Shown piece by piece: positions 9,211 to 17,361 of a stretch of DNA of 64,000 bases (positions are counted from its first letter, which is position 1; every line of letters starts with the position of its first letter). Origin of the DNA: Hyphomicrobium sp. MC1 (GTDB lineage: Bacteria; Pseudomonadota; Alphaproteobacteria; Rhizobiales; Hyphomicrobiaceae); the NCBI RefSeq assembly GCF_000253295.1, contig NC_015717.1, forward strand, positions 4,588,001 through 4,652,000. Reading direction: 5' to 3'. Below the pieces are notes generated by a model that had not been told where the DNA came from, ran no database searches, and was given only the letters and a program-made list of their open reading frames with translations. A program made the translations under genes and the position numbers.

Positions 9211-11112
9211 TCAAGCGGCAGGTGGTGCAGCACGGAGGGGTTGGGGCGCCCACCTGAGAAGCAGGTCGTGGAGATTGCGGGCGTCGAAGGGTTTGGCGAG
9301 GTAGTCGTCCATTCCGGCGGCGCGGCAACGGTCGCGGTCCTCGGCGAAGGCGTTGGCTGTCAGCGCGATGATCGGCGGACACGAGAGAGCCGCGTCCTTA
9401 CGTTCCCGATAGAGCGCTTTGATCGATTTGGTGGCCATGATGCCGTCGATCTCGGGCATCAGAACGTCCATCAGCACGAGGTCGAACGCAGGACGTTTGC
9501 GCTCCAGCACTTCCCACATCACCGTGATTGCGGAACGTCCGTCCTCGACCACGGTCGCCGTGCCGCCGGCGCGTTCGATGATTTTGCAGGCGAGCAGGGC
9601 ATTGATCTGGTTGTCCTCGGCAACCAGGACGCGAAACGGCGGGCAAGGGGCGCGGCGGAGGGCTGTTTCGGAGCCGTCCCGTCCGCTTTCCTCCGGCACG
9701 AGCGAACCGGCCGTGAGCGGCGGCGCGCCGGCCGCATGGAGTTCCACCCGGGCGGTGAAGACGGCGCCCTTGTCGGGGCCGGCCGAAGCGACGATGTCGC
9801 CGGACATGGCCTGGGCGATGCGTTTCGAAATCGCGAGGCCGAGGCCGGTGCCTGCCGGATTGCGGTTCATCGCGCTTGCATCTTGCTCGAACTCGTTGAA
9901 GAGGCGGCGGGCCGCGTCGGGCGAGAAACCGATGCCGGAATCGGCGACTTCTATAGCGATGCGCACGGCGTCGGGATTGGCAGGGGGATCATTCGCGATG
10001 GAGATGCCGACGGAGATGCCGCCCGTGTCGGTAAACTTTATGGCGTTCGACAACAGGTTGAGGATGATCTGGCGCAGCCGGATTTCGTCCCCCCGAACCC
10101 ACTCGGGCACTGCGTCCGATATCGCCAAATTCAACGTCAACTTCTTGGCGGCAGCGTCGGGCGCCATGAGCTGCATCATCTGGGTCATGCAGTTCCGGAG
10201 CGAAAAGATCTCGTTCGCCAGTTCGAATTTTCCCGCCTCGATTTTGGAGAGATCGAGAATGCCGTCGATCAGACCGAGAAGGGCGCGAGCGGAATCTTCC
10301 GCAACGCGCGCATAGGTTCTCTGCTCTGGATCAAGCTGGGTATCGCGCAGCAGGCTGATCATGCCGATGATACCGTTCATCGGTGTGCGGATTTCGTGGC
10401 TCATGGCGGCGAGAAAGCGGGACTTCTCGCGATTGGCCGTCTCGGCGCGATCGCAGGCGCCGCGCAGCCGCTCTTCGATTTCACGCTCGACGGTGATGTC
10501 GCGGCCGACACTCTGGATTTCGATGGCGCCGTCCTGGGTTAAGACTTCCGTTTCGTCCCAGGCGATCCAGCGCTTGCCGCGCCGCGTAGGCAGAAGCTCA
10601 ATCGTTCGCAAGTTGGTGGCCGACATGCCGGCGGTGGATTCGCTGCGTAGGATGTGCGGCCGGAAGCGCGAGCCGAGAATATCTTCGCTGCGCACCCCGA
10701 AGGCTTCAAGGAACGCCGTATTCGCAAAGACAAGACGACCGTCTTTCGCGCGGCGGACGATGAAGTCGCGCTGCGAATCCAAAAATTGGCGATAGCGGAC
10801 GGCGTTGTCGGATAGGCGCCAATGCGCATCCTTGAGGTCTTCGATGTCATCGTCCGCACGCCTTGTATCGCGTTGCGCGACGGGCGTTTTCTGACGCCAC
10901 AATTTCCAGGGCAGCGTGACGCTAAGGATCGCAGCCGCGGTCAGCACCGCGACGCCGACAAAAGCGGCAGTGAGGCCACTATCGAATGTCACGGCGCTCG
11001 AGACAAGACCAAGGACAAGCAAAAGCGTGCCGATGATAGCCGCCGTAGACGCGCACACGCGCCATGTCCAAGTCGCTCGCCTGTTTCCGCCGGGCGATGG
11101 CTGCATGTCCAT
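9211..11112 (-). CDS. Membrane hybrid sensor histidine kinase with PAS and receiver domains
   Basis: With the start at the ATG at 11112 (GGGGAG just upstream) the product has 633 residues. Two hydrophobic segments lie near 19-39 and 45-70 with almost no periplasmic loop. A PAS domain follows at about 105-215, then HisKA with SHEIRTPMNG (phospho-acceptor His239), HATPase motifs (NLLSNAIKF, GTGLGLAIS) and a C-terminal receiver with VAEDN, Asp549 in LMDVLMPEIDG and Lys607. A TTG 14 codons upstream is an alternative start with a poorer ribosome site. There is no His-phosphotransfer domain and no regulator gene beside it, so its phosphorelay partner is elsewhere. The signal is unknown. Confidence 0.9.
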   Translation of the reverse strand: MDMQPSPGGNRRATWTWRVCASTAAIIGTLLLVLGLVSSAVTFDSGLTAAFVGVAVLTAAAILSVTLPWKLWRQKTPVAQRDTRRADDDIEDLKDAHWRLSDNAVRYRQFLDSQRDFIVRRAKDGRLVFANTAFLEAFGVRSEDILGSRFRPHILRSESTAGMSATNLRTIELLPTRRGKRWIAWDETEVLTQDGAIEIQSVGRDITVEREIEERLRGACDRAETANREKSRFLAAMSHEIRTPMNGIIGMISLLRDTQLDPEQRTYARVAEDSARALLGLIDGILDLSKIEAGKFELANEIFSLRNCMTQMMQLMAPDAAAKKLTLNLAISDAVPEWVRGDEIRLRQIILNLLSNAIKFTDTGGISVGISIANDPPANPDAVRIAIEVADSGIGFSPDAARRLFNEFEQDASAMNRNPAGTGLGLAISKRIAQAMSGDIVASAGPDKGAVFTARVELHAAGAPPLTAGSLVPEESGRDGSETALRRAPCPPFRVLVAEDNQINALLACKIIERAGGTATVVEDGRSAITVMWEVLERKRPAFDLVLMDVLMPEIDGIMATKSIKALYRERKDAALSCPPIIALTANAFAEDRDRCRAAGMDDYLAKPFDARNLHDLLLRWAPQPLRAAPPAA

Positions 11113-11283
11113 ACGCTCCCCGACAGGTCGCGAGTAAATCAGTTTTCGAAACAATTTCTTTGGCCCCTAAATGCCGGGGCACAGTCGGCCAGTGCACTTT
11201 TACAGAGTCTAAAGAGACGTGGTTAAGCGCACAGCGGCGGCGATCAAATCTGCTGTCGCAATAGCAGGCCGCTCAAGTGTTCA

Positions 11284-11514
11284 TTACAGCCGGCGCAGGT
11301 CTTCGTCGGTCAGCTTGCGGGCTGCATCTTCGATCATCAACGGTACGCCATTGCGGATCGGAAATGCCAAGCCTGCAGCTTTGCTCAACAATTCGCGTTT
11401 GTTCGCATCGTAGATCAGACGTGTCTTGGTGAAAGGACAGACGAGCAGCTCAAGCAGCTGTGGATCGACGGCGTTGGCGTCGTCTGGAGCGCTGTCGTCA
11501 GCATCATCGGTCAT
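11284..11514 (-). CDS. Trm112/UPF0434 family small protein
   Basis: A 76-residue protein whose core LLELLVCPFTKTRL and AFPIRNGVPLM match the UPF0434/Trm112-like zinc-ribbon family. This member keeps only one cysteine in the usual CP(x)(C/T) motif, so zinc binding is doubtful. Trm112 in eukaryotes and archaea activates methyltransferases; the bacterial role is not settled. The frame is open upstream through the LON gene, but the ATG at 11514 lies 14 bases after the LON-protein stop and gives the usual family length. It is the last gene of the cnoX-LON-Trm112 group. Confidence 0.85.
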   Translation of the reverse strand: MTDDADDSAPDDANAVDPQLLELLVCPFTKTRLIYDANKRELLSKAAGLAFPIRNGVPLMIEDAARKLTDEDLRRL

Positions 11515-11528
11515 GGCTTTTTCCGATA

Positions 11529-12212
11529 TTACTGAAGTGTCGTGCCGCTGCTGCCGTTCGACGCCAGATCGATTTCGGCGAGCGCAACGAGAACTTCGGC
11601 GCGCGACCGCAGATCCTTGGCTTCGAGCAGTGCCTGCTTTTCTTCCGGTCCGTAAGGACACATCACCGACAGAGCGTTGATGAGAAACTCGTTCGATGCG
11701 CGCTGGATCGTCGACCAATCGGTTTTCAGGCGGTTGGCTTCGAGATAGGTTTTCAAGACGCGCAAGAGATTTTGCCGATCGACCAGTTCTTCGCCGAGAC
11801 CTTCGGTCAGGTCGCTGGCAAATTTGTCGTAGCTCACGCTCATAATGCGGTAAGGCATTTCGGTTTCGGCTTCGCCGACGCACTCGAAGCGCGTAATGCC
11901 CGTCAACGTGATGATCAACCGGCCGTCGTCCAATTCCTGGTACGACGTGATGCGGCCGGCACAGCCTACGGAGCGCAACTCGGCCGTTTTCTCGATCGGG
12001 CTTTCCTGATCGTCATCGCCCGATACGACAGGTTGCAAAATGCCGATGATGCGCGCGCCTGACATCGCATGATCGATCATTTCGAGATAGCGAGGCTCGA
12101 AGATGTTCAAGGGCAATGTGGCGCGCGGCAGGAGAATCGCGCCGCGAAGAGGAAAAACGGGAATCCTCGGGGGCAAATCAGCCGGGCGTCGATAGCGCTC
12201 CGTGAGTATCAA
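11529..12212 (-). CDS. LON substrate-binding domain protein (no protease domain)
   Basis: This 227-residue protein aligns over its whole length with the N-terminal substrate-binding domain of Lon proteases (PF02190). It has IPVFPLRGAILLPRATLPLNIFEPRY near the start and a helical C-terminus, and lacks the AAA and serine-lysine protease parts. Such stand-alone proteins are common in alphaproteobacteria. The biochemical role is unknown, though recruitment of unfolded substrates is plausible. It lies between the thioredoxin-like co-chaperone gene and the Trm112-like gene on the same strand, with gaps of 33 and 14 bases. Confidence 0.88.
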   Translation of the reverse strand: MILTERYRRPADLPPRIPVFPLRGAILLPRATLPLNIFEPRYLEMIDHAMSGARIIGILQPVVSGDDDQESPIEKTAELRSVGCAGRITSYQELDDGRLIITLTGITRFECVGEAETEMPYRIMSVSYDKFASDLTEGLGEELVDRQNLLRVLKTYLEANRLKTDWSTIQRASNEFLINALSVMCPYGPEEKQALLEAKDLRSRAEVLVALAEIDLASNGSSGTTLQ

Positions 12213-12245
12213 AAGAAAAAAACTCCGCTAAGGATCGTTTCTGGA

Positions 12246-13160
12246 TCAGCTGAACAGGATGGATGATAGCCTCCGGCGCCCTTCGGCCACCAGAGGTTCC
12301 TTGGGGCCCCAGGCGTCGAAGAACTGCAGAAGCTGCTTGCGTGCGGCTCCGTCGTTCCATTTGCGATCCACCCTGATGAGATCGAGCAGAAGCTCAAGCG
12401 CCTCCTGCCTGTCGCCGGTCGCGCCGAGGCCGACGGCGAGATCGAGACGAGCTTGAAAATCCTGAGGGTTTTCGGCGACGCGCTTTTGGAGCGCATCGAG
12501 TTCGCCAGTGTCAGCACCTTTTTCCGCAAGCTCGATCGCTGCTTCGAGGCTTTTGACGGCAGCAAGCTCGCGCTTATCCGGCGGCACGAGCGCCAATGTC
12601 TGCTTGGCGCGGGCAATGTCGCCGCTCTTCATATAGCAGGACGTCAGACCGGCGATGGCTTCGGCGTTGGCCGGATCTTCCTGGAGGATGCTCGCGAAAA
12701 CTTCGGCTGCTCCTTGCAGGTCGTCCTGCTCCAGCAGTTCTTCGCCGGTTTTGAGAACTTCGGCGATGCCGATCTCAGCATCGTCGGCCACGAGGCGATC
12801 AACGAAAGCTTTGATCGCGCTTTCCGGCTGCACGCCGACGAAACCGTCGATCGGCTGGCCGTCGCGGAAGGCGTAGACGGTCGGCAGCGACTGGATGCGA
12901 AGCTGCGCCGAAATCGCTTGGTTCTCGTCGACGTTGACCTTCACCAGGCGGACCTTGCCGCTGTAGCTGCGCACGACCTTTTCGATAACGGGCGTGAGCT
13001 GCTTGCAGGGGCCGCACCAGGCCGCCCAGAAATCGACGATGACAGGAACCGTCTTCGAGGCATCGAGAACGTCAGCCTTGAACGAAGCGGTGGTTGCATC
13101 CTTGATCATGTCGGCGGCACCGGGTGCACCGAACTCCGTGCCTTTAGCGCCAAATTCCAT
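12246..13160 (-). CDS. cnoX: CnoX-type thioredoxin-TPR co-chaperone
   Basis: The 304-residue protein has an N-terminal thioredoxin fold (DFWAAWCGPCKQLTPV, CGPC at 49-52; cis-proline region SLPTVYAF) and a C-terminal TPR-like helical half. This is the CnoX/YbbN layout: a holdase that protects proteins during oxidative stress and passes them to GroEL or DnaK. Unlike E. coli CnoX, which lacks the first cysteine, both active-site cysteines are present, so redox activity is likely. GAGGAG stands about ten bases before the ATG at 13160. It leads the cnoX-LON-Trm112 operon and follows the prolyl-tRNA editing gene after a 27-base gap. Confidence 0.92.
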   Translation of the reverse strand: MEFGAKGTEFGAPGAADMIKDATTASFKADVLDASKTVPVIVDFWAAWCGPCKQLTPVIEKVVRSYSGKVRLVKVNVDENQAISAQLRIQSLPTVYAFRDGQPIDGFVGVQPESAIKAFVDRLVADDAEIGIAEVLKTGEELLEQDDLQGAAEVFASILQEDPANAEAIAGLTSCYMKSGDIARAKQTLALVPPDKRELAAVKSLEAAIELAEKGADTGELDALQKRVAENPQDFQARLDLAVGLGATGDRQEALELLLDLIRVDRKWNDGAARKQLLQFFDAWGPKEPLVAEGRRRLSSILFS

Positions 13161-13187
13161 TGAACCAATCTCCTCGCCGCTCGAACC

Positions 13188-13685
13188 TCAAGATGCGGTC
13201 AATACCATGACCTGAGGCTCATGGCCGGTGGACCGAATGAACCGCAAAAGGTCGTCGCGTGCAATGTTTGTTGTTGCTGTGTTTTCAAGCGGATGACAGT
13301 TGACCGAGGGGGCGGCCATCAGAGCCTCGTCGAAGATGATCTTCACGCGATTGCCGGTATCGTTGATCGTTGCAAAGGCTGTGACGGAGCCCGGCGTCAC
13401 GCTGAGTGTTTCCATCAGCAACTCGGGCTTGCCGAAGGAAAATCGCCCGGCGCCCAGGCGTTTCGACAATGCTTTGAGATCGACGCGGGTTTCGGTGTTG
13501 GCGATGACGAGGAAAAGCGCGCCCTTGTCGTCCCTTAAGAACAAATTCTTGGTGTGGGCGCCCGGCAGGGCAATTTCGACCTTGTCGCTTTCCGCGACGG
13601 TAAAAACGGCCGGATGGCCGATCGTTTCCGTCTCAATTCCAAGATCGGCGAGGGTCTGAAAGAGCTGTTGGCGCGTTACGGGCAT
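13188..13685 (-). CDS. YbaK/ProX-type aminoacyl-tRNA editing protein
   Basis: A 165-residue stand-alone editing domain related to the insertion domain of prolyl-tRNA synthetase (PrdX/ProX, YbaK families). These hydrolyse mischarged Ala-tRNA(Pro) or Cys-tRNA(Pro). Conserved stretches are HPAVFTVAES, GAHTKNLFLRD, GRFSFGKPELL and FDEALM followed by NCHPL. I use the ATG at 13685; the open frame continues 38 codons further but without family similarity. It stands 27 bases upstream of cnoX on the same strand. The substrate is inferred from the family. Confidence 0.88.
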   Translation of the reverse strand: MPVTRQQLFQTLADLGIETETIGHPAVFTVAESDKVEIALPGAHTKNLFLRDDKGALFLVIANTETRVDLKALSKRLGAGRFSFGKPELLMETLSVTPGSVTAFATINDTGNRVKIIFDEALMAAPSVNCHPLENTATTNIARDDLLRFIRSTGHEPQVMVLTAS

Positions 13686-13832
13686 CGGTCGAGGTTTTTC
13701 TCCGGCTTTCCTGTCGGGGGGGGCGCATCCATACCCTGGCCGCCTCTGATATATAAGGGCGATTGGACATTTTCGCCGCTGTGATTGAGGGGCTTGCATT
13801 GGGCGATCACTTGCGCCATAAGGCGGGTCTTC

Positions 13833-13850
13833 CGCCGCCGCAAGGCGGCG
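13833..13850. other. GC-rich 7-bp hairpin upstream of tRNA-Gly
   Basis: CGCCGCC, GCAA loop (GNRA type), GGCGGCG: a perfect stem ending 16 bases before the tRNA. Without a T-run it is not a convincing terminator. It may shape transcription of the tRNA or the leader of the opposing ProX-like gene. Confidence 0.35.
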
Positions 13851-13866
13851 TAAGCTTTCTGGACAT

Positions 13867-13941
<75 letters not shown>

Positions 13942-14180
13942 GGCACCAATCAGATTTCAGTTACCTCCTGAAATCGTCTCGGCCACAAGCCGCTTCGGCG
14001 GATTGGCCATTCCTTCTTAAGATCGGTGCCTACGGCGGCTTCGCCGCAACACTCGCAGCGCCTATATGGCGTGGACCCCAGCCTTTACGAAATGGTATGG
14101 ACGGCGCCCGATTAGCCCCGATTATAGGTGTGCCCTCACTTGGCGTGACTTTTGTTCTCACAAGCAAGGGGGGAGACCTC

Positions 14181-14393
14181 ATGAAAACGACATTGAGAGT
14201 GGCCATCGCCGCTGCGGCGGTGGTTCTGGGCGCTGGCTTCGCAAACGCCGCAACGGTCAGCAGCGACGTGCATGCGCTGAAGTTGCTTACGGCGCACTCT
14301 TCGGCGGCACAGGACGTTTATTGGCGCCGTTGGCATCATCGTCACCGCCATTGCTGGTGGCGGCACGGCCATCGCTTCTGCCGCTGGTGGTGA
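14181..14393 (+). CDS. Small secreted His/Trp/Arg-rich protein
   Basis: The 70-residue product has a clear Sec signal (MKTTLRVAIAAAAVVLGAGFANA, cut after residue 23) and a mature part that ends in alternating Trp, Arg and His with two cysteines (CWWRHGHRFC). The ATG at 14181 has GGGGGGAGA eight bases before it, and a 9-bp hairpin follows the stop. No family is recognised. The mature tail suggests metal or surface binding, but this is inference. Similar tiny secreted proteins recur at 14.8, 44.0 and 44.4 kb. Confidence 0.75.
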   Translation: MKTTLRVAIAAAAVVLGAGFANAATVSSDVHALKLLTAHSSAAQDVYWRRWHHRHRHCWWRHGHRFCRWW

Positions 14394-14400
14394 AGTGTTT

Positions 14401-14423
14401 TACGGCGCCCAAGCGGCGCCGTA
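14401..14423 (+). terminator. Hairpin after the small secreted protein
   Basis: TACGGCGCC, loop CAAGC, GGCGCCGTA: a perfect 9-bp stem starting eight bases after the stop codon at 14393. The following bases are only moderately T-rich (TCACATTCTG). Confidence 0.6.
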
Positions 14424-14531
14424 TCACATTCTGCGGCCTTTGACTCGGCGCCGCCGCGCTTCAGACTCGATGCCGCCATCGGGAGGGAGAATAATTGCAC
14501 CCGGCTGGGACTTTGAAAGGGTGCAACTCAC

Positions 14532-14717
14532 TTGAAACGCTTCGTGCAGTTTCTTCAGGCGGCACTTGCCTGCACAATCCTGGTAGCTCTGATCTTCAGC
14601 ATTCCGGTTGTCATGGCTTCGACGCCAATCCACCTCGGCATTTCGTTCGCTCATCCGGACCGTCTGCTAGCCGGGCCGCAGCATGCGGACAGCACGGCCG
14701 CACCGCTTCTGCCGTGA
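14532..14717 (+). CDS. Possible small exported protein, TTG start
   Basis: A 61-codon frame from a TTG at 14532 gives MKRFVQFLQAALACTILVAL and a further hydrophobic stretch ending near ValMetAlaSer, like a signal peptide or single membrane helix, followed by about 30 unremarkable residues. AAAGGG stands ten bases before the start, and a strong hairpin follows the stop by 13 bases. Those two signals and the hydrophobic profile are the only support. No homologue is recognised. Confidence 0.4.
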   Translation: MKRFVQFLQAALACTILVALIFSIPVVMASTPIHLGISFAHPDRLLAGPQHADSTAAPLLP

Positions 14718-14730
14718 TCCTAAAATGAAG

Positions 14731-14750
14731 CCGGCCCCTCACGGGGCCGG
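14731..14750. terminator. Bidirectional hairpin between convergent small genes
   Basis: CCGGCCCC, loop TCAC, GGGGCCGG: a perfect 8-bp GC stem. It lies 13 bases after the small plus-strand frame and 14 bases past the stop of the minus-strand glycine-rich gene. On the minus strand it is followed by CTTCATTTTAGG, which supports termination of that gene. Confidence 0.7.
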
Positions 14751-14764
14751 TGTCAGGTCACTTG

Positions 14765-15169
14765 TCAGTAGTAGCAGTAGGGGTGATGGCGGCGATACCA
14801 ATAGTCATTGCAGAGGTAGCCGTCGTCGTAGGCGTAGTAATCATCATAGTACGGGCCGCCGTAGTAGAAGCCGGGACCCCAGCCCCAACCGTAGCCGCCG
14901 CGCCAGTGACGACCGTGGCCATGCCATCCGCCGCCGTGCCAGCCGCGACCACCCCAGCGGCCGCCTGCAAAGTGGCCGCCGCCCCAGTGACCGCCGCGGA
15001 AGCCGCCGCCACCAAAGCCACCGTGAAAACCACCACCGTGGAAGCCGCCTCCGTGGAAGCCACCGCCACCATGAAAGCCGCCGCCGCCATGAGCTTCAGC
15101 GGCTGCGGAGAAGCCGCCCACGGCTAAGGCTGCGAGAGCGCCCACCACCGCTTTTTTCCAATTGTGCAT
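14765..15169 (-). CDS. Secreted Gly/His-rich low-complexity protein
   Basis: The product has 134 residues from the ATG at 15169, chosen because GGAG stands seven bases before it; two ATGs lie just upstream. After a signal peptide ending ...FSAAAEAHGGGG the mature part is a run of Gly-Gly-Phe-His type repeats. It then becomes Trp/Gly-rich and ends Tyr/Asp-rich with two cysteines (CNDYWYRRHHPYCYY). No enzyme fold is expected. Glycine-histidine repeats suggest a surface, matrix or metal-binding role. Such proteins are frequent but uncharacterised in Hyphomicrobiales. Confidence 0.8.
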   Translation of the reverse strand: MHNWKKAVVGALAALAVGGFSAAAEAHGGGGFHGGGGFHGGGFHGGGFHGGFGGGGFRGGHWGGGHFAGGRWGGRGWHGGGWHGHGRHWRGGYGWGWGPGFYYGGPYYDDYYAYDDGYLCNDYWYRRHHPYCYY

Positions 15170-15804
15170 TTTGTGCTCCATACGAAACAAAATCGCGTCT
15201 CTCTGCGCGACCGCCGGTGGCTATAACGTGGTGTCACTAAACATCGTTTCCAATGTCATCCTGCCAATTGCGCATGGCAGGCCCGAGCCCTTTTGCCGTC
15301 GCTTGGTTGGCCGCGTGTGCGGTGCAAACACTGATCGCGAAGCGGTGGGCCGTCTTTCAAAAACGACCGCATTTCATAGGATTTTTATGCACTGGGGAGC
15401 TTTCGCCCGGGCATTTTGCAAGCAAGAGCCGCTGGGATTTGGTCTTTAGAAGGACGTTTTGCGTCAGATCGTAAGTACGAATACGAACGGATTCGATACG
15501 TTTGTATGCGCGGCGCAAACCAAATTCGCAGTCGGAAATTTTTAACACTTGCCGACAAGATGAACGCCAGGTGAATGAGGCGTTTATCTCTTCACAACAA
15601 TTCCATTTCGCGCGGAAAAATTCCGGCCGGCAATTCCTCTGATCGAAATCGATCAGCCATGAGATCGCGGTTGGTTGGCCACCCGAATTGCGACGAACGG
15701 CGAAGGCGTCGCTTGAACGTCACAGATGAAAATCATACCACAGACGTCCGATTCCTGAGGCCTCTCTCTTCGCTTTCCAATCCTGCACCGCTTACGGACC
15801 AGAC
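15170..15804. other. 635-base stretch without a convincing gene
   Basis: Short open frames exist on both strands, but none has a ribosome site, codon pattern or recognisable domain. Base composition drops to clearly more AT-rich at about 15440-15650. Within it are an inverted repeat CTGATCG-AAAT-CGATCAG (15639-15656) and a cluster of ACGAA/TTCG motifs around 15477-15510. The end of the stretch must hold the lemA promoter. Confidence 0.5.
15639..15656. promoter_or_regulatory. 7-bp inverted repeat upstream of lemA
   Basis: CTGATCG (15639-15645), AAAT, CGATCAG (15650-15656) is a perfect short-spaced palindrome 149 bases before the lemA start. Its size fits the operator of a dimeric helix-turn-helix protein. 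No T-run follows. Confidence 0.35.
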
Positions 15805-16443
15805 ATGAGGATCGCCAGCGCCATGACCGCCAGCATGCAAACTCTCATTGTTCGCCCGATCGCATTTCTTGCGATCGTCGTCGCTGCCCTGTCGATGGCG
15901 GGCTGCGGCGTCAATACAATTCCGACGAAGGAGCAGCAGGCGAAAGCCGCTTGGAGCGAGGTTCTGAACCAGTACAAGCGCCGCTCCGATCTCATTCCCA
16001 ATCTCGTCGAGACGGTGAAGGGTTTTGCCGATCAGGAAAAAAGCGTGCTGACGGAAGTTACGAAAGCCCGCGAGCAGACGACGAACATTCAACTGCCGCC
16101 CGATATTCTGACGAACCCCGATGCGATGAAGAAATTCCAGGATGCGCAGGCGACGCTCTCGGGCGCGCTCGGGCGGTTGATGGCGGTCGTCGAGCGGTAT
16201 CCCGATATCAAGTCCGGGCAGAACTTCCTGGCGCTGCAAAGTGAGCTTGCGGGCACCGAGAACCGCATCGCCATTGCGCGGCGCGACTACATCACGGCGG
16301 TGCAGTCGTACAATACCGAGATCAACACCTTTCCTGGCCGGCTTTGGAAAATGGTGCTTTATCCGCAGGCCAAAGACATGGCGACGTTCGACATTTCGCC
16401 TGAAGAGCAGAAGGTGCCGAAAGTCGATTTCAGCAAGCCTTGA
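15805..16443 (+). CDS. lemA: LemA family lipoprotein
   Basis: A 212-residue LemA-family protein. The N-terminus is a lipoprotein signal with lipobox LSMAGC (Cys34). The rest is the helical LemA core, including AWSEVLNQYKRRSDLIPNLVETVKGF and FLALQSELAGTENRIAIARRDY. The molecular function of LemA is unresolved; it is usually found, as here, with TPM-domain proteins. Two in-frame ATGs at 15823 and 15835 are alternative starts, since no strong ribosome site precedes 15805. The stop overlaps a TTG of the next frame, but I place the following start at 16482. Confidence 0.93.
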   Translation: MRIASAMTASMQTLIVRPIAFLAIVVAALSMAGCGVNTIPTKEQQAKAAWSEVLNQYKRRSDLIPNLVETVKGFADQEKSVLTEVTKAREQTTNIQLPPDILTNPDAMKKFQDAQATLSGALGRLMAVVERYPDIKSGQNFLALQSELAGTENRIAIARRDYITAVQSYNTEINTFPGRLWKMVLYPQAKDMATFDISPEEQKVPKVDFSKP

Positions 16444-16481
16444 ACCGCGGCGCGCATCGCTTTTGGTCGGGAGCCTTTGAA

Positions 16482-17324
16482 ATGGCTGGCGTCATCAACG
16501 CCGCTCGGGTTTCGCCATGGCGTGGCATGGCGCGGGCGCTGCCGGGCTTGCTGGCGGCGCTCGTTCTTGTGCTGTCGGCGCATTTCTCAGTGGCTTTTGC
16601 AGATCCGGTCTATCCGGAATTGGCCGGCCGCGTCACGGATGAAGCGGGACTGCTAACGCCTGCCGAGAAGACTGACATCGAAGCCGACCTTGCCTCGCTT
16701 GAGCAGACATCGACCGATCAGCTTGCGGTCGTGACCGTCAAGTCGCTGCAGGGCTATTCCATTGAGGATTACGGCATCGGCCTCGCGCGCAAGTGGGGCA
16801 TCGGTCAGAAGGGCAAGGACAACGGCATTCTGCTGATCGTTGCGCCGAACGATCGCAAGGTGCGCATCGAAGTCGGGCGTCGGCTTGAGCCGTTCATGAC
16901 CGACACGATGGCGGCGCTCATCATTCAGAATGCCATTCTGCCGAAGTTTCGGCGCGGCGATTATGCGGGCGGCATCAAGGATGGCATCCGCGATATCAAG
17001 TCGGTGGTGCTTGGTGATGCCGAGGAGGTGAAGCGGCGCGCTGCCGGACCGCGCACGCCGGAAAACGATCCGACGGTGATCTTTCACATCATTCTGTTTC
17101 TCGCGATCGTGGCCTTCATCATCTGGGTCAATTATCGCAACGCGCAGGCGATGCGGGCCGGCATGCCGGGTGCGCCGCGACGCCGGGGCGGCATCGTCGT
17201 TATTCCAGGTGGATCGGGCGACTGGGGCGGTGGATGGTCCGGTGGTGGCGGCGATAGCGGCGGCGGAGGCTGGTCGGGCGGCGGCGGGGACTTCGGCGGC
17301 GGTGGCGCATCGGGAGGGTGGTAG
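16482..17324 (+). CDS. TPM-domain membrane protein with Gly-rich tail (YgcG-like)
   Basis: The ATG at 16482 is chosen because GGGAG precedes it by nine bases. The 280-residue product has a signal peptide ending ...FSVAFA (cut near residue 40) and a periplasmic TPM domain at about 45-180 (VTDEAGLLTPAEK, KWGIGQKGKDNGILL, RIEVGRRLE). A membrane helix lies at 198-217, and a cytoplasmic tail dominated by Gly, Ser and Trp at 243-280. Some TPM domains are acid phosphatases, as in plant TLP18.3. Together with lemA and the next gene it forms the widespread LemA-TPM group, probably an envelope complex. Confidence 0.9.
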   Translation: MAGVINAARVSPWRGMARALPGLLAALVLVLSAHFSVAFADPVYPELAGRVTDEAGLLTPAEKTDIEADLASLEQTSTDQLAVVTVKSLQGYSIEDYGIGLARKWGIGQKGKDNGILLIVAPNDRKVRIEVGRRLEPFMTDTMAALIIQNAILPKFRRGDYAGGIKDGIRDIKSVVLGDAEEVKRRAAGPRTPENDPTVIFHIILFLAIVAFIIWVNYRNAQAMRAGMPGAPRRRGGIVVIPGGSGDWGGGWSGGGGDSGGGGWSGGGGDFGGGGASGGW

Positions 17325-17361
17325 CAATGTCGAGATCAACGCAAGCAGGCAGCACGCAACG

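Noticed and set aside
9241..10542. 433-codon plus-strand frame
   Set aside because: It lies fully antisense to the hybrid kinase HATPase and receiver regions and has no ribosome site.
14880..15090. Short tandem repeats resembling a CRISPR or satellite array
   Set aside because: The repeats are Gly-Gly-Phe-His codons within a signal-peptide protein; units are irregular and there are no spacers.
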